DNA from: Morganella morganii
GTDB lineage: Bacteria; Pseudomonadota; Gammaproteobacteria; Enterobacterales; Enterobacteriaceae
Direction of reading: 5' to 3'
Length of the DNA stretch: 64,000 nucleotides
Assembly: GCF_019243775.1 (NCBI RefSeq)
Contig: NZ_CP069157.1
Location: forward strand, 310,001-374,000
Shown here: positions 10,752 to 18,040 of the stretch, one piece after another
How the letters are laid out: the number at the start of each line of letters is the position of its first letter
Position numbering within the stretch: the stretch's first letter is position 1
Position numbers and translations under genes: made by a program
The notes under the pieces: generated by a model
Database searches by the model: none
What the model saw: the letters and a program-made list of their open reading frames with translations, nothing else
What the model was told of the DNA's origin: nothing

Positions 10752-12338
10752 TCAGCGGCCGGTAATCTGTTCCCAGCTGAGATTAAAACGGGCCAGATAC
10801 TTCCGCAGCCGGTCAGCATCATTGGGTTGTTTCTTCTGCTGACGGGAAACGGCAAACAGTGTGCGACCGGCATCAGAAAGTGTCTGTGAACGGCGGCAGA
10901 CGGCAATTACAGTTTCCAGCTGCTGACGATCAAATAAATCAATTTCACCCACCCCGGCAGGCAACGTCACCGCTGTTTCCGTGCTGTGCCACTGATTTTT
11001 CAGCCGTTCGGTTTCTTCCTCCACCAGTGCGGTGGTGATCCGCCCGTTCTCTGCAAAGGTTGCCATCCGCGTGACAGAGGCACTCAGTTCACGGAAGTTA
11101 CCGCGCCACAAAGCCGGTGGTGAGCAGGCAAAGGCGAGGTAGTGCTGCCTGGCGTCGGTATCAAACCGGACACGGGTCTGCTGATCGCGGCTGTATTTCG
11201 CCAGCTCATAATCCACGTTCGGCTCAATATCCTCGCGCCGCTGTGCCAGTCCCGGCAGTGCAAAGGTCCACATATTGATGCGGGCGTATAAATCCTCACG
11301 GAACAGCCCTTCGCTGACCCGCTGTGCCAGATTGCGGTGTGTGCCGGCGATCAGGGAAAAATCACTCTCTGTTTCATGATCCGAGCCGTAAGGGAAAAAT
11401 CGTTTTTCCTCAATGGCTTTCAGCAGCATTGCCTGTTCGTCGGCGCCCAGCTCGGCAATCTCATCCAGAAACAGGATCCCGCCGTCCGCCTCTTTCAGCA
11501 GTCCGCCGCGCGCCTGAATTGCTCCGGTGAATGCCCCTTTCTCATGGCCGAACAGGGCGGACATGGCATTATCGCCGCGCAGTGTGGCGCAGTTCACCTC
11601 CACAAAACGCCCTTTTACCTGATGGCGGCTGCGGCGCAGTTCATAAATCCGCCGTGCCAGGAATGATTTTCCGGCACCTGTCGGCCCGGTCAGCAGAACA
11701 GGGGCGGCGGAGCGCAGAGCAACACGCTCGATTTTATCGATCATGGTATTAAATCCGGCATTGCGCGTGGCGATGCCGGACTTCAGAAACGCGACCTGTG
11801 CCTGCTGCTCTTTCTGAAAGCGTCCGGTGATCTGTGTATAGCGGCTGAGATCGAGGTCAATAATGGTATACACCCCGGCAGGATCTTTATCCCGCGCATC
11901 ATGGCGCGGGGCAGTCTGGATAAGACGCGCGGGCAGATAGCTGGCTTCGGTCAGCAGGAACCAGCAAATCTGCACCACATGGGTGCCGGTGGTGATATGC
12001 ACCAGATACTCTTCATTTTCAGTATCAAACGGGTAGTGAGTGGCAAAGTCCAGCAATGCGGTATATACCTGCTCAAAATCCCACGGGTCGGCAATATCCA
12101 CCTCGCGCAGCATCACTTCAGTCTGCGGGGAGGCCTGCTCTATATCCTCTTTTACCCGGCCTGCGGTCTGCATATCACCCGGCTGATAAACCAGCTCAAA
12201 GCGGTCAATATGCAGATCCGGCTGCTGACACAGCCCGATACTCGGCCGCCATTTATGCCAGCGGTTGGCTTTCTTGCCGCGCCGGTCAAGTACCGTGCCG
12301 AGAACACCAATCACAACGTTTTTCTTTGTGGATGACAT
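10752..12338 (-). CDS. rtcR: Sigma-54 dependent activator of rtcB
   Basis: A 528-residue bacterial enhancer-binding protein. Residues 1-180 form the RtcR-type sensor (a CARF-like ligand domain is known in this family), opening NVVIGVLGTVLDRRGKKANRWHKWRPS. The AAA+ domain has GPTGAGKS (Walker A, 218-225), GAFTGA (268-273, sigma-54 contact), LFLDEI (Walker B, 289-294) and a winged-helix C-terminus. It is divergent from rtcB, whose promoter has a -24/-12 element, matching the E. coli rtc arrangement. In E. coli the module responds to RNA damage or translation stress. Confidence 0.95.
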   Translation of the reverse strand: MSSTKKNVVIGVLGTVLDRRGKKANRWHKWRPSIGLCQQPDLHIDRFELVYQPGDMQTAGRVKEDIEQASPQTEVMLREVDIADPWDFEQVYTALLDFATHYPFDTENEEYLVHITTGTHVVQICWFLLTEASYLPARLIQTAPRHDARDKDPAGVYTIIDLDLSRYTQITGRFQKEQQAQVAFLKSGIATRNAGFNTMIDKIERVALRSAAPVLLTGPTGAGKSFLARRIYELRRSRHQVKGRFVEVNCATLRGDNAMSALFGHEKGAFTGAIQARGGLLKEADGGILFLDEIAELGADEQAMLLKAIEEKRFFPYGSDHETESDFSLIAGTHRNLAQRVSEGLFREDLYARINMWTFALPGLAQRREDIEPNVDYELAKYSRDQQTRVRFDTDARQHYLAFACSPPALWRGNFRELSASVTRMATFAENGRITTALVEEETERLKNQWHSTETAVTLPAGVGEIDLFDRQQLETVIAVCRRSQTLSDAGRTLFAVSRQQKKQPNDADRLRKYLARFNLSWEQITGR

Positions 12339-12483
12339 GGTTTATCTTTCCGGATAAAAGACGATATTAAAAGATAAAAACAGCATACGGGATTTCAGAG
12401 CAGGATGTTATCTTAAAAATCGATGTAATTAATTATTCTTTAAATATCATAAAGATAAATAAATTTTTCCGATTAAACAAAAC

Positions 12484-12499
12484 TGGCACACTTATCGCA
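12484..12499 (+). promoter_or_regulatory. Sigma-54 promoter of rtcB
   Basis: TGGCAC-acttA-TCGCA matches the -24/-12 consensus (TGGCAC-N5-TTGCA) with one mismatch and correct 16-base spacing, 33 bases before the rtcB start. The A+T-rich DNA at 12420-12480 between rtcR and this element is suited to bending and activator binding; I could not define the RtcR sites. Confidence 0.85.
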
Positions 12500-12532
12500 A
12501 TACTACCGGTACCAAACGAAAGGAATGTAAAA

Positions 12533-13759
12533 ATGATAAGTCGTGATTTTAATGAACTGATTCAGGAAAACAGTGCGCCGGTAAAATTGTGGACAAACGG
12601 TGTACCGGTGGATCCGAAAGCGGTACTGCAATTGCAGAATACGGCAAAAATGCCCTTTATTTTTAAACACCTGGCGGTAATGCCGGATGTGCATGTCGGT
12701 AAGGGATCGACTATCGGCAGTGTTATCCCGACCAAAGGCGCGATTATCCCGGCCGCTGTCGGGGTGGATATCGGCTGCGGAATGATTGCGGTGAAAACCT
12801 CACTGACTGCGTCTGATCTGCCGGACAGTCTGCAAAATATCCGCTTTGCCATTGAGGCCGCGGTACCGCACGGACGCACCACCGAACGCCACGGACGGGA
12901 TAAGGGAACCTGGAAAAATGTCCCGGATATTGTCGATAACCACTGGATGCAGCTGGATGAGCAGTTCCGCCGTATCTGCGATAAATACCCGAAACTGCGT
13001 AATACCAACAACTACAAACATCTGGGAACGCTGGGAACCGGGAACCACTTTATCGAACTGTGCCTGGATGAGACAGATTTTGTCTGGGTGATGCTGCACA
13101 GCGGGTCACGCGGTGTCGGTAATGCTATCGGCAACCTGTTTATCTCGCTGGCACAAAAAGATATGCAGACGCACATTGCCAATCTGCCGGATCGCGATCT
13201 GGCGTATTTCGAAGAGGGAAGCGTGCATTTTAACGATTATATGGAAGCGGTCGGCTGGGCGCAGGATTTTGCCCGTCATAACCGCGAAGTGATGATGCAC
13301 CGCGTGCTGGAAGCCCTGTCCCGTGAAATCACCAAACCGTTCACCACACAACAGGAAGCCGTAAACTGCCACCATAACTATGTGCAGAAAGAACAGCATT
13401 TTGGTGAGGAAGTTCTGGTAACACGAAAAGGGGCGGTATCGGCACAAAAAGGGCAGATGGGGATCATCCCGGGCTCTATGGGCGCGAAAAGCTACATTGT
13501 GCGCGGACGCGGAAACGAAGAAAGCTTCTGCTCATGCAGCCATGGTGCAGGTCGTGTGATGAGCCGTACCGAAGCGAAAAAACGCTTCTCAGTGGCAGAC
13601 CAGCAGCGCGCTACTGCTCATGTGGAGTGCCGTAAAGACAGCGATGTGATCGACGAGATCCCGATGGCGTACAAAGATATCGATGCGGTGATGACCGCAC
13701 AGTCATCACTGGTGGAAATTGTGCATACACTGCGTCAGGTGGTGTGTGTGAAGGGGTAA
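12533..13759 (+). CDS. rtcB: RNA-splicing ligase RtcB
   Basis: Joins RNA 2',3'-cyclic phosphate (or 3'-phosphate) and 5'-hydroxyl ends using GTP and Mn2+. The 408 residues equal the E. coli length. The guanylylated histidine falls at residue 337 in CSHGAGR, and the Mn-binding motifs VGVDIGCG (79-82), TGNHF (172), LHSGSRG (189) and CHHNY (280-281) are all present, so the enzyme looks active. An AAAGGA ribosome site precedes the ATG. The usual partner rtcA (RNA 3'-phosphate cyclase) is not downstream: a terminator and the convergent ampH follow. Confidence 0.97.
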   Translation: MISRDFNELIQENSAPVKLWTNGVPVDPKAVLQLQNTAKMPFIFKHLAVMPDVHVGKGSTIGSVIPTKGAIIPAAVGVDIGCGMIAVKTSLTASDLPDSLQNIRFAIEAAVPHGRTTERHGRDKGTWKNVPDIVDNHWMQLDEQFRRICDKYPKLRNTNNYKHLGTLGTGNHFIELCLDETDFVWVMLHSGSRGVGNAIGNLFISLAQKDMQTHIANLPDRDLAYFEEGSVHFNDYMEAVGWAQDFARHNREVMMHRVLEALSREITKPFTTQQEAVNCHHNYVQKEQHFGEEVLVTRKGAVSAQKGQMGIIPGSMGAKSYIVRGRGNEESFCSCSHGAGRVMSRTEAKKRFSVADQQRATAHVECRKDSDVIDEIPMAYKDIDAVMTAQSSLVEIVHTLRQVVCVKG

Positions 13760-13784
13760 GGAAACAGTCACTGCATATACAGAA

Positions 13785-13816
13785 CATGCCCGCGCCTGAT
13801 GCGGGCATGCTCTTTT
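13785..13816. terminator. Terminator between rtcB and ampH
   Basis: CATGCCCGC, a 7-base loop and GCGGGCATG (9-bp stem) are followed by CTCTTTTG on the plus strand. It lies between convergent genes and may serve both. Confidence 0.75.
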
Positions 13817-13819
13817 GTA

Positions 13820-15043
13820 TCACAGGTAATTACGGGTATGCAGATCTGCCAGGGAGCGGACCAGGTCATTGACACCATTTGGTAACGGACTGAATTTACT
13901 GCCGTCTTTGCGGGTCATCACCACGAATACACCGATATTTTTCTCCGGTATCATCGCCATATAGGTATTAAATCCGCCGCCGCCGCCGGTTTTCTGATAA
14001 ATCGCCGGAATATCCCCGACCGGCGCCAGATACACCCAGCCGAGACCCAGACCGTCAGCCTCACCGGCAACGTCCATCCCTTTAATTTCATTCAGATGAC
14101 CACGTTTAAAATAGATGGTCTGCTCTTTGGTGGCTGTCGCTTTGCGCTGTGTATTGCCGGAAGAGAGGAAGCGCTGCATCCACTTCTGCATATCCGCCGG
14201 GGTGGAATACACCCCGCCGCTGCCGATAGCCGCCAGCGTGCTGTAACAATCACTCGGTTTAAACCCGACCATCAGCCGCTTACACTGCGCGGCAGACGGA
14301 TTATAGGTCGTATCTTTCATACCCGCCGGTTGTGTCACATAGTGGCGGAACAACTCGGTATACGGACGATTTCCGGCTTTTTCCAGGGCATCTGCCAGTA
14401 AATCATAGGCCAGGTTGGAATACGCAGCTTCCGTTCCCGGCTGAGCCGTCAGTTTGGCGGTTTTCAGCCAGGTCCAGCGCTGATCGCGGCTCGGCCAGGT
14501 AAACACCGGACGCCCCCATTTCCCGCCGGGCTGCTCACGCGGCAGAATACTGGTATGACTTGCCAGGTGGAACAGGCGGATCGGCTTGCCGTTATAGGAC
14601 GGCACGGAGGACTGTTTATAACTGTATTTCTGCAGCGGATCATTGAGATTGACCAGGCCGTCATCCGCCATCTTCACCATCACTTCGCTGGTCATCAGCT
14701 TACTGACAGACGCAATGCGGATCAGCGAATCCGTCCGTGGCTTAATACCATTTCCGGGACGGGTCTCGCCGTAGCTGCGGTGAAAAACTTCGTTATTATC
14801 AATCACCACCATAAACATACCGCGGGCATCGGTTTCGGAGAAAATCTTCTCACCGATCTCATCGACCAGCTGTGGTGCCAGCTTCAGCGCTTCCGGATTG
14901 CTTTCAACAATAGACCAGTCAAGCGGCGGACGTTCGGCAGACGCTGTACTGTGTTTCTCCGGCTGCGAAGAACAGGCGGACAGCGCGATAGCCAGCAGCG
15001 ACAACGGCATCAGGCGCACAATATGACGGTGTAATTTACTCAT
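13820..15043 (-). CDS. ampH: AmpH-like penicillin-binding serine hydrolase, predicted lipoprotein
   Basis: A class C beta-lactamase-fold enzyme. E. coli AmpH is a periplasmic DD-carboxypeptidase/endopeptidase of peptidoglycan with weak beta-lactamase activity. The 407 residues carry the three active-site motifs: SVSK (SxxK, near residue 113), YSN (YxN, in AAYSNLAYDLLADAL) and KTGG (in QKTGGGGGFNTYMAMIP). Family-specific stretches such as GETRPGNGIKPR, LASHTSILPREQPGGKWG and IGSGGVYSTPADM point to AmpH rather than AmpC. Unlike my recollection of E. coli AmpH, the N-terminus has a lipobox LSAC (Cys24), predicting membrane anchoring. It is not the inducible AmpC of Morganella: no ampR is adjacent. 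Confidence 0.88.
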   Translation of the reverse strand: MSKLHRHIVRLMPLSLLAIALSACSSQPEKHSTASAERPPLDWSIVESNPEALKLAPQLVDEIGEKIFSETDARGMFMVVIDNNEVFHRSYGETRPGNGIKPRTDSLIRIASVSKLMTSEVMVKMADDGLVNLNDPLQKYSYKQSSVPSYNGKPIRLFHLASHTSILPREQPGGKWGRPVFTWPSRDQRWTWLKTAKLTAQPGTEAAYSNLAYDLLADALEKAGNRPYTELFRHYVTQPAGMKDTTYNPSAAQCKRLMVGFKPSDCYSTLAAIGSGGVYSTPADMQKWMQRFLSSGNTQRKATATKEQTIYFKRGHLNEIKGMDVAGEADGLGLGWVYLAPVGDIPAIYQKTGGGGGFNTYMAMIPEKNIGVFVVMTRKDGSKFSPLPNGVNDLVRSLADLHTRNYL

Positions 15044-15095
15044 GATAATTCAACAGCCTTCCATGCAGACACAGGGATATGACACTGTAAGTCAG

Positions 15096-15176
15096 TTATT
15101 TTTTGAAGATACGTAACAGGATACCAATGACGATACCAATAAAAATACCTGTCGCAACCCATCCGGCAAAGCCCAT
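15096..15176 (-). CDS. 26-residue single-span membrane peptide
   Basis: A small ORF, MGFAGWVATGIFIGIVIGILLR then IFKK, preceded by a good ribosome site (GAGGTGGGT before the ATG). It is one hydrophobic, glycine-rich helix with a basic C-terminus, the form of many enterobacterial small inner-membrane proteins. It lies 52 bases upstream of ampH on the same strand, so it may be co-transcribed with it. I do not recognise a family. The Shine-Dalgarno site and composition support translation; the function is unknown. Confidence 0.6.
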   Translation of the reverse strand: MGFAGWVATGIFIGIVIGILLRIFKK

Positions 15177-15439
15177 ACCCACCTCACATTTATCGGGAAC
15201 CGGAGAGGATTATATAAGCAATTGTATTGATGTCTATTCATCCGGGGCACAATCGCGGTAAATAAAAAAATATTATTATTCAGTGCGGAAATAAAGCAGA
15301 AAGCGCCCGTCGCCGCACAAACCCCGTATCCTGCTGAAACGCCGTCTTTTTAACCACTCAGCAAACCGCCTCTGTGATAGTTGTTGCACCACAGAGTGCC
15401 GCAAGTATAATAACGACGTTTTCCAGAACACACTTCTGT

Positions 15440-15524
15440 GCCGGAGTGGCGGAATTGGTAGACGCAGTTGATTCAAAATCAACCGCCCACGGGCGTGCCG
15501 GTTCGATTCCGGCCTTCGGCACCA
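15440..15524 (+). tRNA. leuX: tRNA-Leu (anticodon CAA)
   Basis: An 85-base class II tRNA with the CCA encoded: acceptor GCCGGAG pairing with CTTCGGC-ACCA, D-loop GGTAGACG, anticodon stem GTTGA/TCAAC with loop TTCAAAA (anticodon CAA, reading UUG), a long variable arm (CGCCCACGGGCG) and TGGTTCGATTCC-type T arm. It is the equivalent of leuX, a well-known integration site of genomic islands. An integrase gene begins 198 bases downstream. Confidence 0.97.
15501..15524 (+). other. Probable attachment site (tRNA 3' end, island left edge)
   Basis: P4-type integrases recombine at tRNA 3' ends, and the integrase gene points away from this tRNA just downstream. By position, the T-arm and acceptor half of the tRNA would be the attL core. 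I looked for a second copy of this sequence in the rest of the window and did not find one, so the right edge is undefined. Confidence 0.45.
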
Positions 15525-15722
15525 TCGGAACATCAATAGACGTCAACGGACGTCTTTTTTTGTGCCTGAATTCCAGTATCCGCAAGGCTTTCATCGCTTT
15601 TTCACTCAACCTAAGTCAACCTGATTCAATCAACATCAACTTACTGATGCGGGTACAACTGCGGGTATATCCCAGTTCGATAATGTTTGTACCCACACAG
15701 AACCCTTGAAAGGATACTCATC

Positions 15723-16970
15723 ATGGCTCTGAGTGATGTGAAAGTTCGTTCGGCTAAGCCTGAAGCTAAAGCCTATAAACTTACTGACGGTGAAGGCATG
15801 GTGTTGCTGGTTCACCCTAACGGCTCCAAATACTGGCGGCTTCGTTATCGCTTCGGCGGTAAAGAAAAGATGCTCGCGCTAGGGAAGTATCCTGAAGTTT
15901 CGTTAGCTGATGCTCGATCGCGGCGAGACGAAGCGCGTAAGCTTTTAGCGAACGGCGTCGATCCCAGTGAAAACAAGAAAGCGGTTAAGGTAGAACAGGA
16001 GCAAGAGGCGATAACGTTTGAAGTGGTCGCCAGAGACTGGCATTCCAGTAATCAGAAATGGTCTTCGGCGCATAGCGCTCGTGTATTAAAAAGTCTCGAA
16101 GATAATCTCTTTGCTGTCATCGGTAAGCGGAACATTACGGAACTGAAGACACGAGATCTGCTTGTCCCCATCAAAGCGGTGGAGTCATCTGGGCGTCTTG
16201 AAGTTGCCGCCCGTTTACAGCAGCGTACTACCGCGATTATGAGGTTTGCTGTGCAGAGTGGTTTAATCGACTACAACCCCGCGCAAGAGATTGCCGGTGC
16301 GGTGGCTACGGCGAAAAGACAGCATCGTGCTGCTCTGGAACTCAATCGTATACCTGAACTGCTTCACCGTATCGATCACTATTCTGGAAGACCGTTAACC
16401 CGACTGGCGGTTGAACTCACTTTGTTGGTTTTCATCCGTTCAAGCGAGCTGCGTTTTGCCCGCTGGTCAGAAGTGGATTTTGAAACGGCCATGTGGACGA
16501 TCCCCGGTGAGCGTGAACCACTGGACGGTGTTAAACATTCACAGCGTGGTTCAAAGATGCGGACGCCCCATCTTGTTCCCTTATCGCGGCAGGCTCTAGC
16601 CATTTTGGAAAAGATCAAAAGCATGAATGGGAGCCGAGGGCTGATTTTCTTAGGCGATCACGATCCTTGTAAGCCGATGAGTGAGAACACTGTGAACAAG
16701 GCTTTACGAGTGATGGGCTATGACACGAAAACGGAAGTCTGTGGGCATGGTTTCAGGACAATGGCCTGTAGCTCATTGATTGAATCGGGTCTATGGTCGA
16801 GGGATGCCGTAGAGCGGCAGATGAGCCATCAGGAGCGTAGCTCTGTTAGGGCTGCCTACATCCATAAAGCGGAACATCTGGGGGAGCGCAGATTGATGCT
16901 GCAGTGGTGGGCGGATTATCTGGATGCGAATCGGGAGATAGGGGTAAGTCCGTTTGATTTTGGAAAGTAA
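15723..16970 (+). CDS. P4-type tyrosine integrase
   Basis: A 415-residue site-specific recombinase. The N-terminal DUF4102 arm-binding domain (ALSDVKVRSAKPEAKAYKLTDGEGM, YWRLRYRFGGKEKMLALGKYPEVSLADAR) is followed by a core-binding domain and the catalytic domain. The catalytic residues appear intact: the first Arg in FIRSSELRFARW, HGFRTMA (His-x-x-Arg), a late His in MSHQERSSVRAAY and the nucleophile Tyr in AAYIHKAEH. The start at 15723 follows AAAGGATACTC; an upstream start is possible but not conserved. Location directly after tRNA-Leu identifies it as the integrase of the island that follows. Confidence 0.95.
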   Translation: MALSDVKVRSAKPEAKAYKLTDGEGMVLLVHPNGSKYWRLRYRFGGKEKMLALGKYPEVSLADARSRRDEARKLLANGVDPSENKKAVKVEQEQEAITFEVVARDWHSSNQKWSSAHSARVLKSLEDNLFAVIGKRNITELKTRDLLVPIKAVESSGRLEVAARLQQRTTAIMRFAVQSGLIDYNPAQEIAGAVATAKRQHRAALELNRIPELLHRIDHYSGRPLTRLAVELTLLVFIRSSELRFARWSEVDFETAMWTIPGEREPLDGVKHSQRGSKMRTPHLVPLSRQALAILEKIKSMNGSRGLIFLGDHDPCKPMSENTVNKALRVMGYDTKTEVCGHGFRTMACSSLIESGLWSRDAVERQMSHQERSSVRAAYIHKAEHLGERRLMLQWWADYLDANREIGVSPFDFGK

Positions 16971-17069
16971 CACCAAAATATTTTTCTATCATGAATTCGC
17001 AAGATAAATGAGAATAATCATGAGGTTAGTCAGCCCATGATGCATAGCGACAATGACATCGTGAAAAAG

Positions 17070-17143
17070 TAGTACGACGCTACTGTTGCATAAATTCTCT
17101 GTAACCTGTTATAGTCTTCTCACTGACCTAGTACGACGCTACT
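17070..17143 (+). repeat. 15-bp direct repeat bracketing a promoter
   Basis: TAGTACGACGCTACT occurs twice, at 17070-17084 and 17129-17143. The first copy extends to AGTAG-N7-CTACT, an interrupted palindrome. The second sits inside a larger inverted repeat with arms CCTAG (17127-17131) and CTAGG (17146-17150). One copy ends a base before the -35 element, the other lies just downstream of the expected transcription start, the layout of a pair of operators. Confidence 0.8.
17086..17115 (+). promoter_or_regulatory. Sigma-70 promoter of the half-HsdS/HsdM unit
   Basis: TTGCAT and TATAGT are separated by 18 bases. It is the only strong promoter-like sequence seen between the integrase stop and the downstream genes, and it is flanked on both sides by the 15-bp repeat. 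Confidence 0.7.
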
Positions 17144-17161
17144 ACCTAGGTAAGAGAGGGA

Positions 17162-17189
17162 GTAAATAGCAGCGGCAACTGCTATTTAC
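17162..17189 (+). promoter_or_regulatory. Leader hairpin in the 5' untranslated region
   Basis: GTAAATAGCAG, the loop CGGCAA and CTGCTATTTAC form a perfect 11-bp stem about 40 bases after the predicted transcription start. No T-run follows, so it is not an obvious terminator. It may stabilise the transcript or bind a regulator. Confidence 0.55.
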
Positions 17190-17232
17190 CCGAAACATTC
17201 TGGCCAAAACCGCTATGAGAGGCTCTAACAAA

Positions 17233-17421
17233 ATGAACGAGAAAAAATATCAATCCCTGCGTAAAAAGTCAATAAGTAAGGGGGGGAATATGGCTTGTAT
17301 TGTTATGCTGGTACACGCGCTCTCCTTTTCCTCATTGCAGATGGATTTAGATGTACGTGTGGGGGATGTGAATTGGAAACACTCGATTGTGCTTAAAACT
17401 ACTGGAGGAAAGGGAGAGTAA
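17233..17421 (+). CDS. Small ORF of unknown function leading the hsdS-hsdM unit
   Basis: A 62-residue frame (MNEKKYQSLRKKSISKGGN and onward), with a basic N-terminus and a hydrophobic middle (MACIVMLVHALSF). It is not recognised. Alternative starts are 17215 (no ribosome site) and 17290, which follows a run of seven G residues (17280-17286) that could itself serve as ribosome site. The stop codon lies in the loop of a small hairpin (GGGAGA/TCTCCC, 17412-17427) just before the hsdS start, suggesting translational coupling or a leader role. The G7 run could also shift the frame; one extra G gives a different Cys-containing tail. Whether it is a real protein is uncertain. Confidence 0.4.
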   Translation: MNEKKYQSLRKKSISKGGNMACIVMLVHALSFSSLQMDLDVRVGDVNWKHSIVLKTTGGKGE

Positions 17422-17437
17422 TCTCCCTAACTTACTT

Positions 17438-18040
17438 ATGCATAAAACTGTTACATTAGAGAGTGTTGCTGAGATCCGCTTAGGGATGCCCTTTAAATCG
17501 GCGATACAAGATGCTGGTGAGCAAGGCTCCTGTTATCTTATCCAGACGAAAGATATTGGACTTGACGGCATTTTAGATCTAAGTGCTTTAACCTCTGTTA
17601 TCCCAGAGGGTAATCCTGAGAAGCATTATCTTATCCCTAATGATATTTTATTACGTCTGCGGGGGCCTGTGTTTTCTGCTGGGATTATCGAAGGAAATTT
17701 AGGCAAACCAATCATTACGTCCAATCAGTTAGCAGTAATTAGATGTAATGATAATCTAATACTGCCACATTATTTACATTGGTATATAAACTCTACTTCT
17801 GGAAGTAAACATATTCGCAGTTTGAGTGAAGGTACGAGTATTAGTAAACTTAATTCAAAAACAGTTTCTAAAATGACTGTTAAACTCCCAAGTTTGAGGG
17901 TTCAAGAAAAGATTGGTTCTATTAATAGAAACTGGAATAATCAAAAAACAGTTTATAATTCACTAATACAAAATGGCGATATGCTCTTTGATGGTATATG
18001 TGAAAGTATCATTAATAGCGAGGAGTTAGAAAATGAGTGA
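17438..18040 (+). CDS. hsdS: Half-size type I specificity protein (single target-recognition domain)
   Basis: A 200-residue HsdS-like protein with one target-recognition domain. It opens with LESVAEIRLGMPFKSAI, the usual start of such a domain, continues with NDILLRLRGPVFSAGI and ISKLNSKTVSKMTVKLPSLRVQEKIGSI, and ends in one helical segment. Full HsdS proteins have two such domains (compare the 434-residue HsdS in this window). Half-size HsdS proteins elsewhere work as dimers that recognise interrupted palindromes, which is my inference here. The start at 17438 is chosen by domain alignment; a TTG at 17387 is in frame. It overlaps the downstream hsdM by 8 bases. The DNA is much more A+T-rich than the flanks. 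Confidence 0.8.
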   Translation: MHKTVTLESVAEIRLGMPFKSAIQDAGEQGSCYLIQTKDIGLDGILDLSALTSVIPEGNPEKHYLIPNDILLRLRGPVFSAGIIEGNLGKPIITSNQLAVIRCNDNLILPHYLHWYINSTSGSKHIRSLSEGTSISKLNSKTVSKMTVKLPSLRVQEKIGSINRNWNNQKTVYNSLIQNGDMLFDGICESIINSEELENE

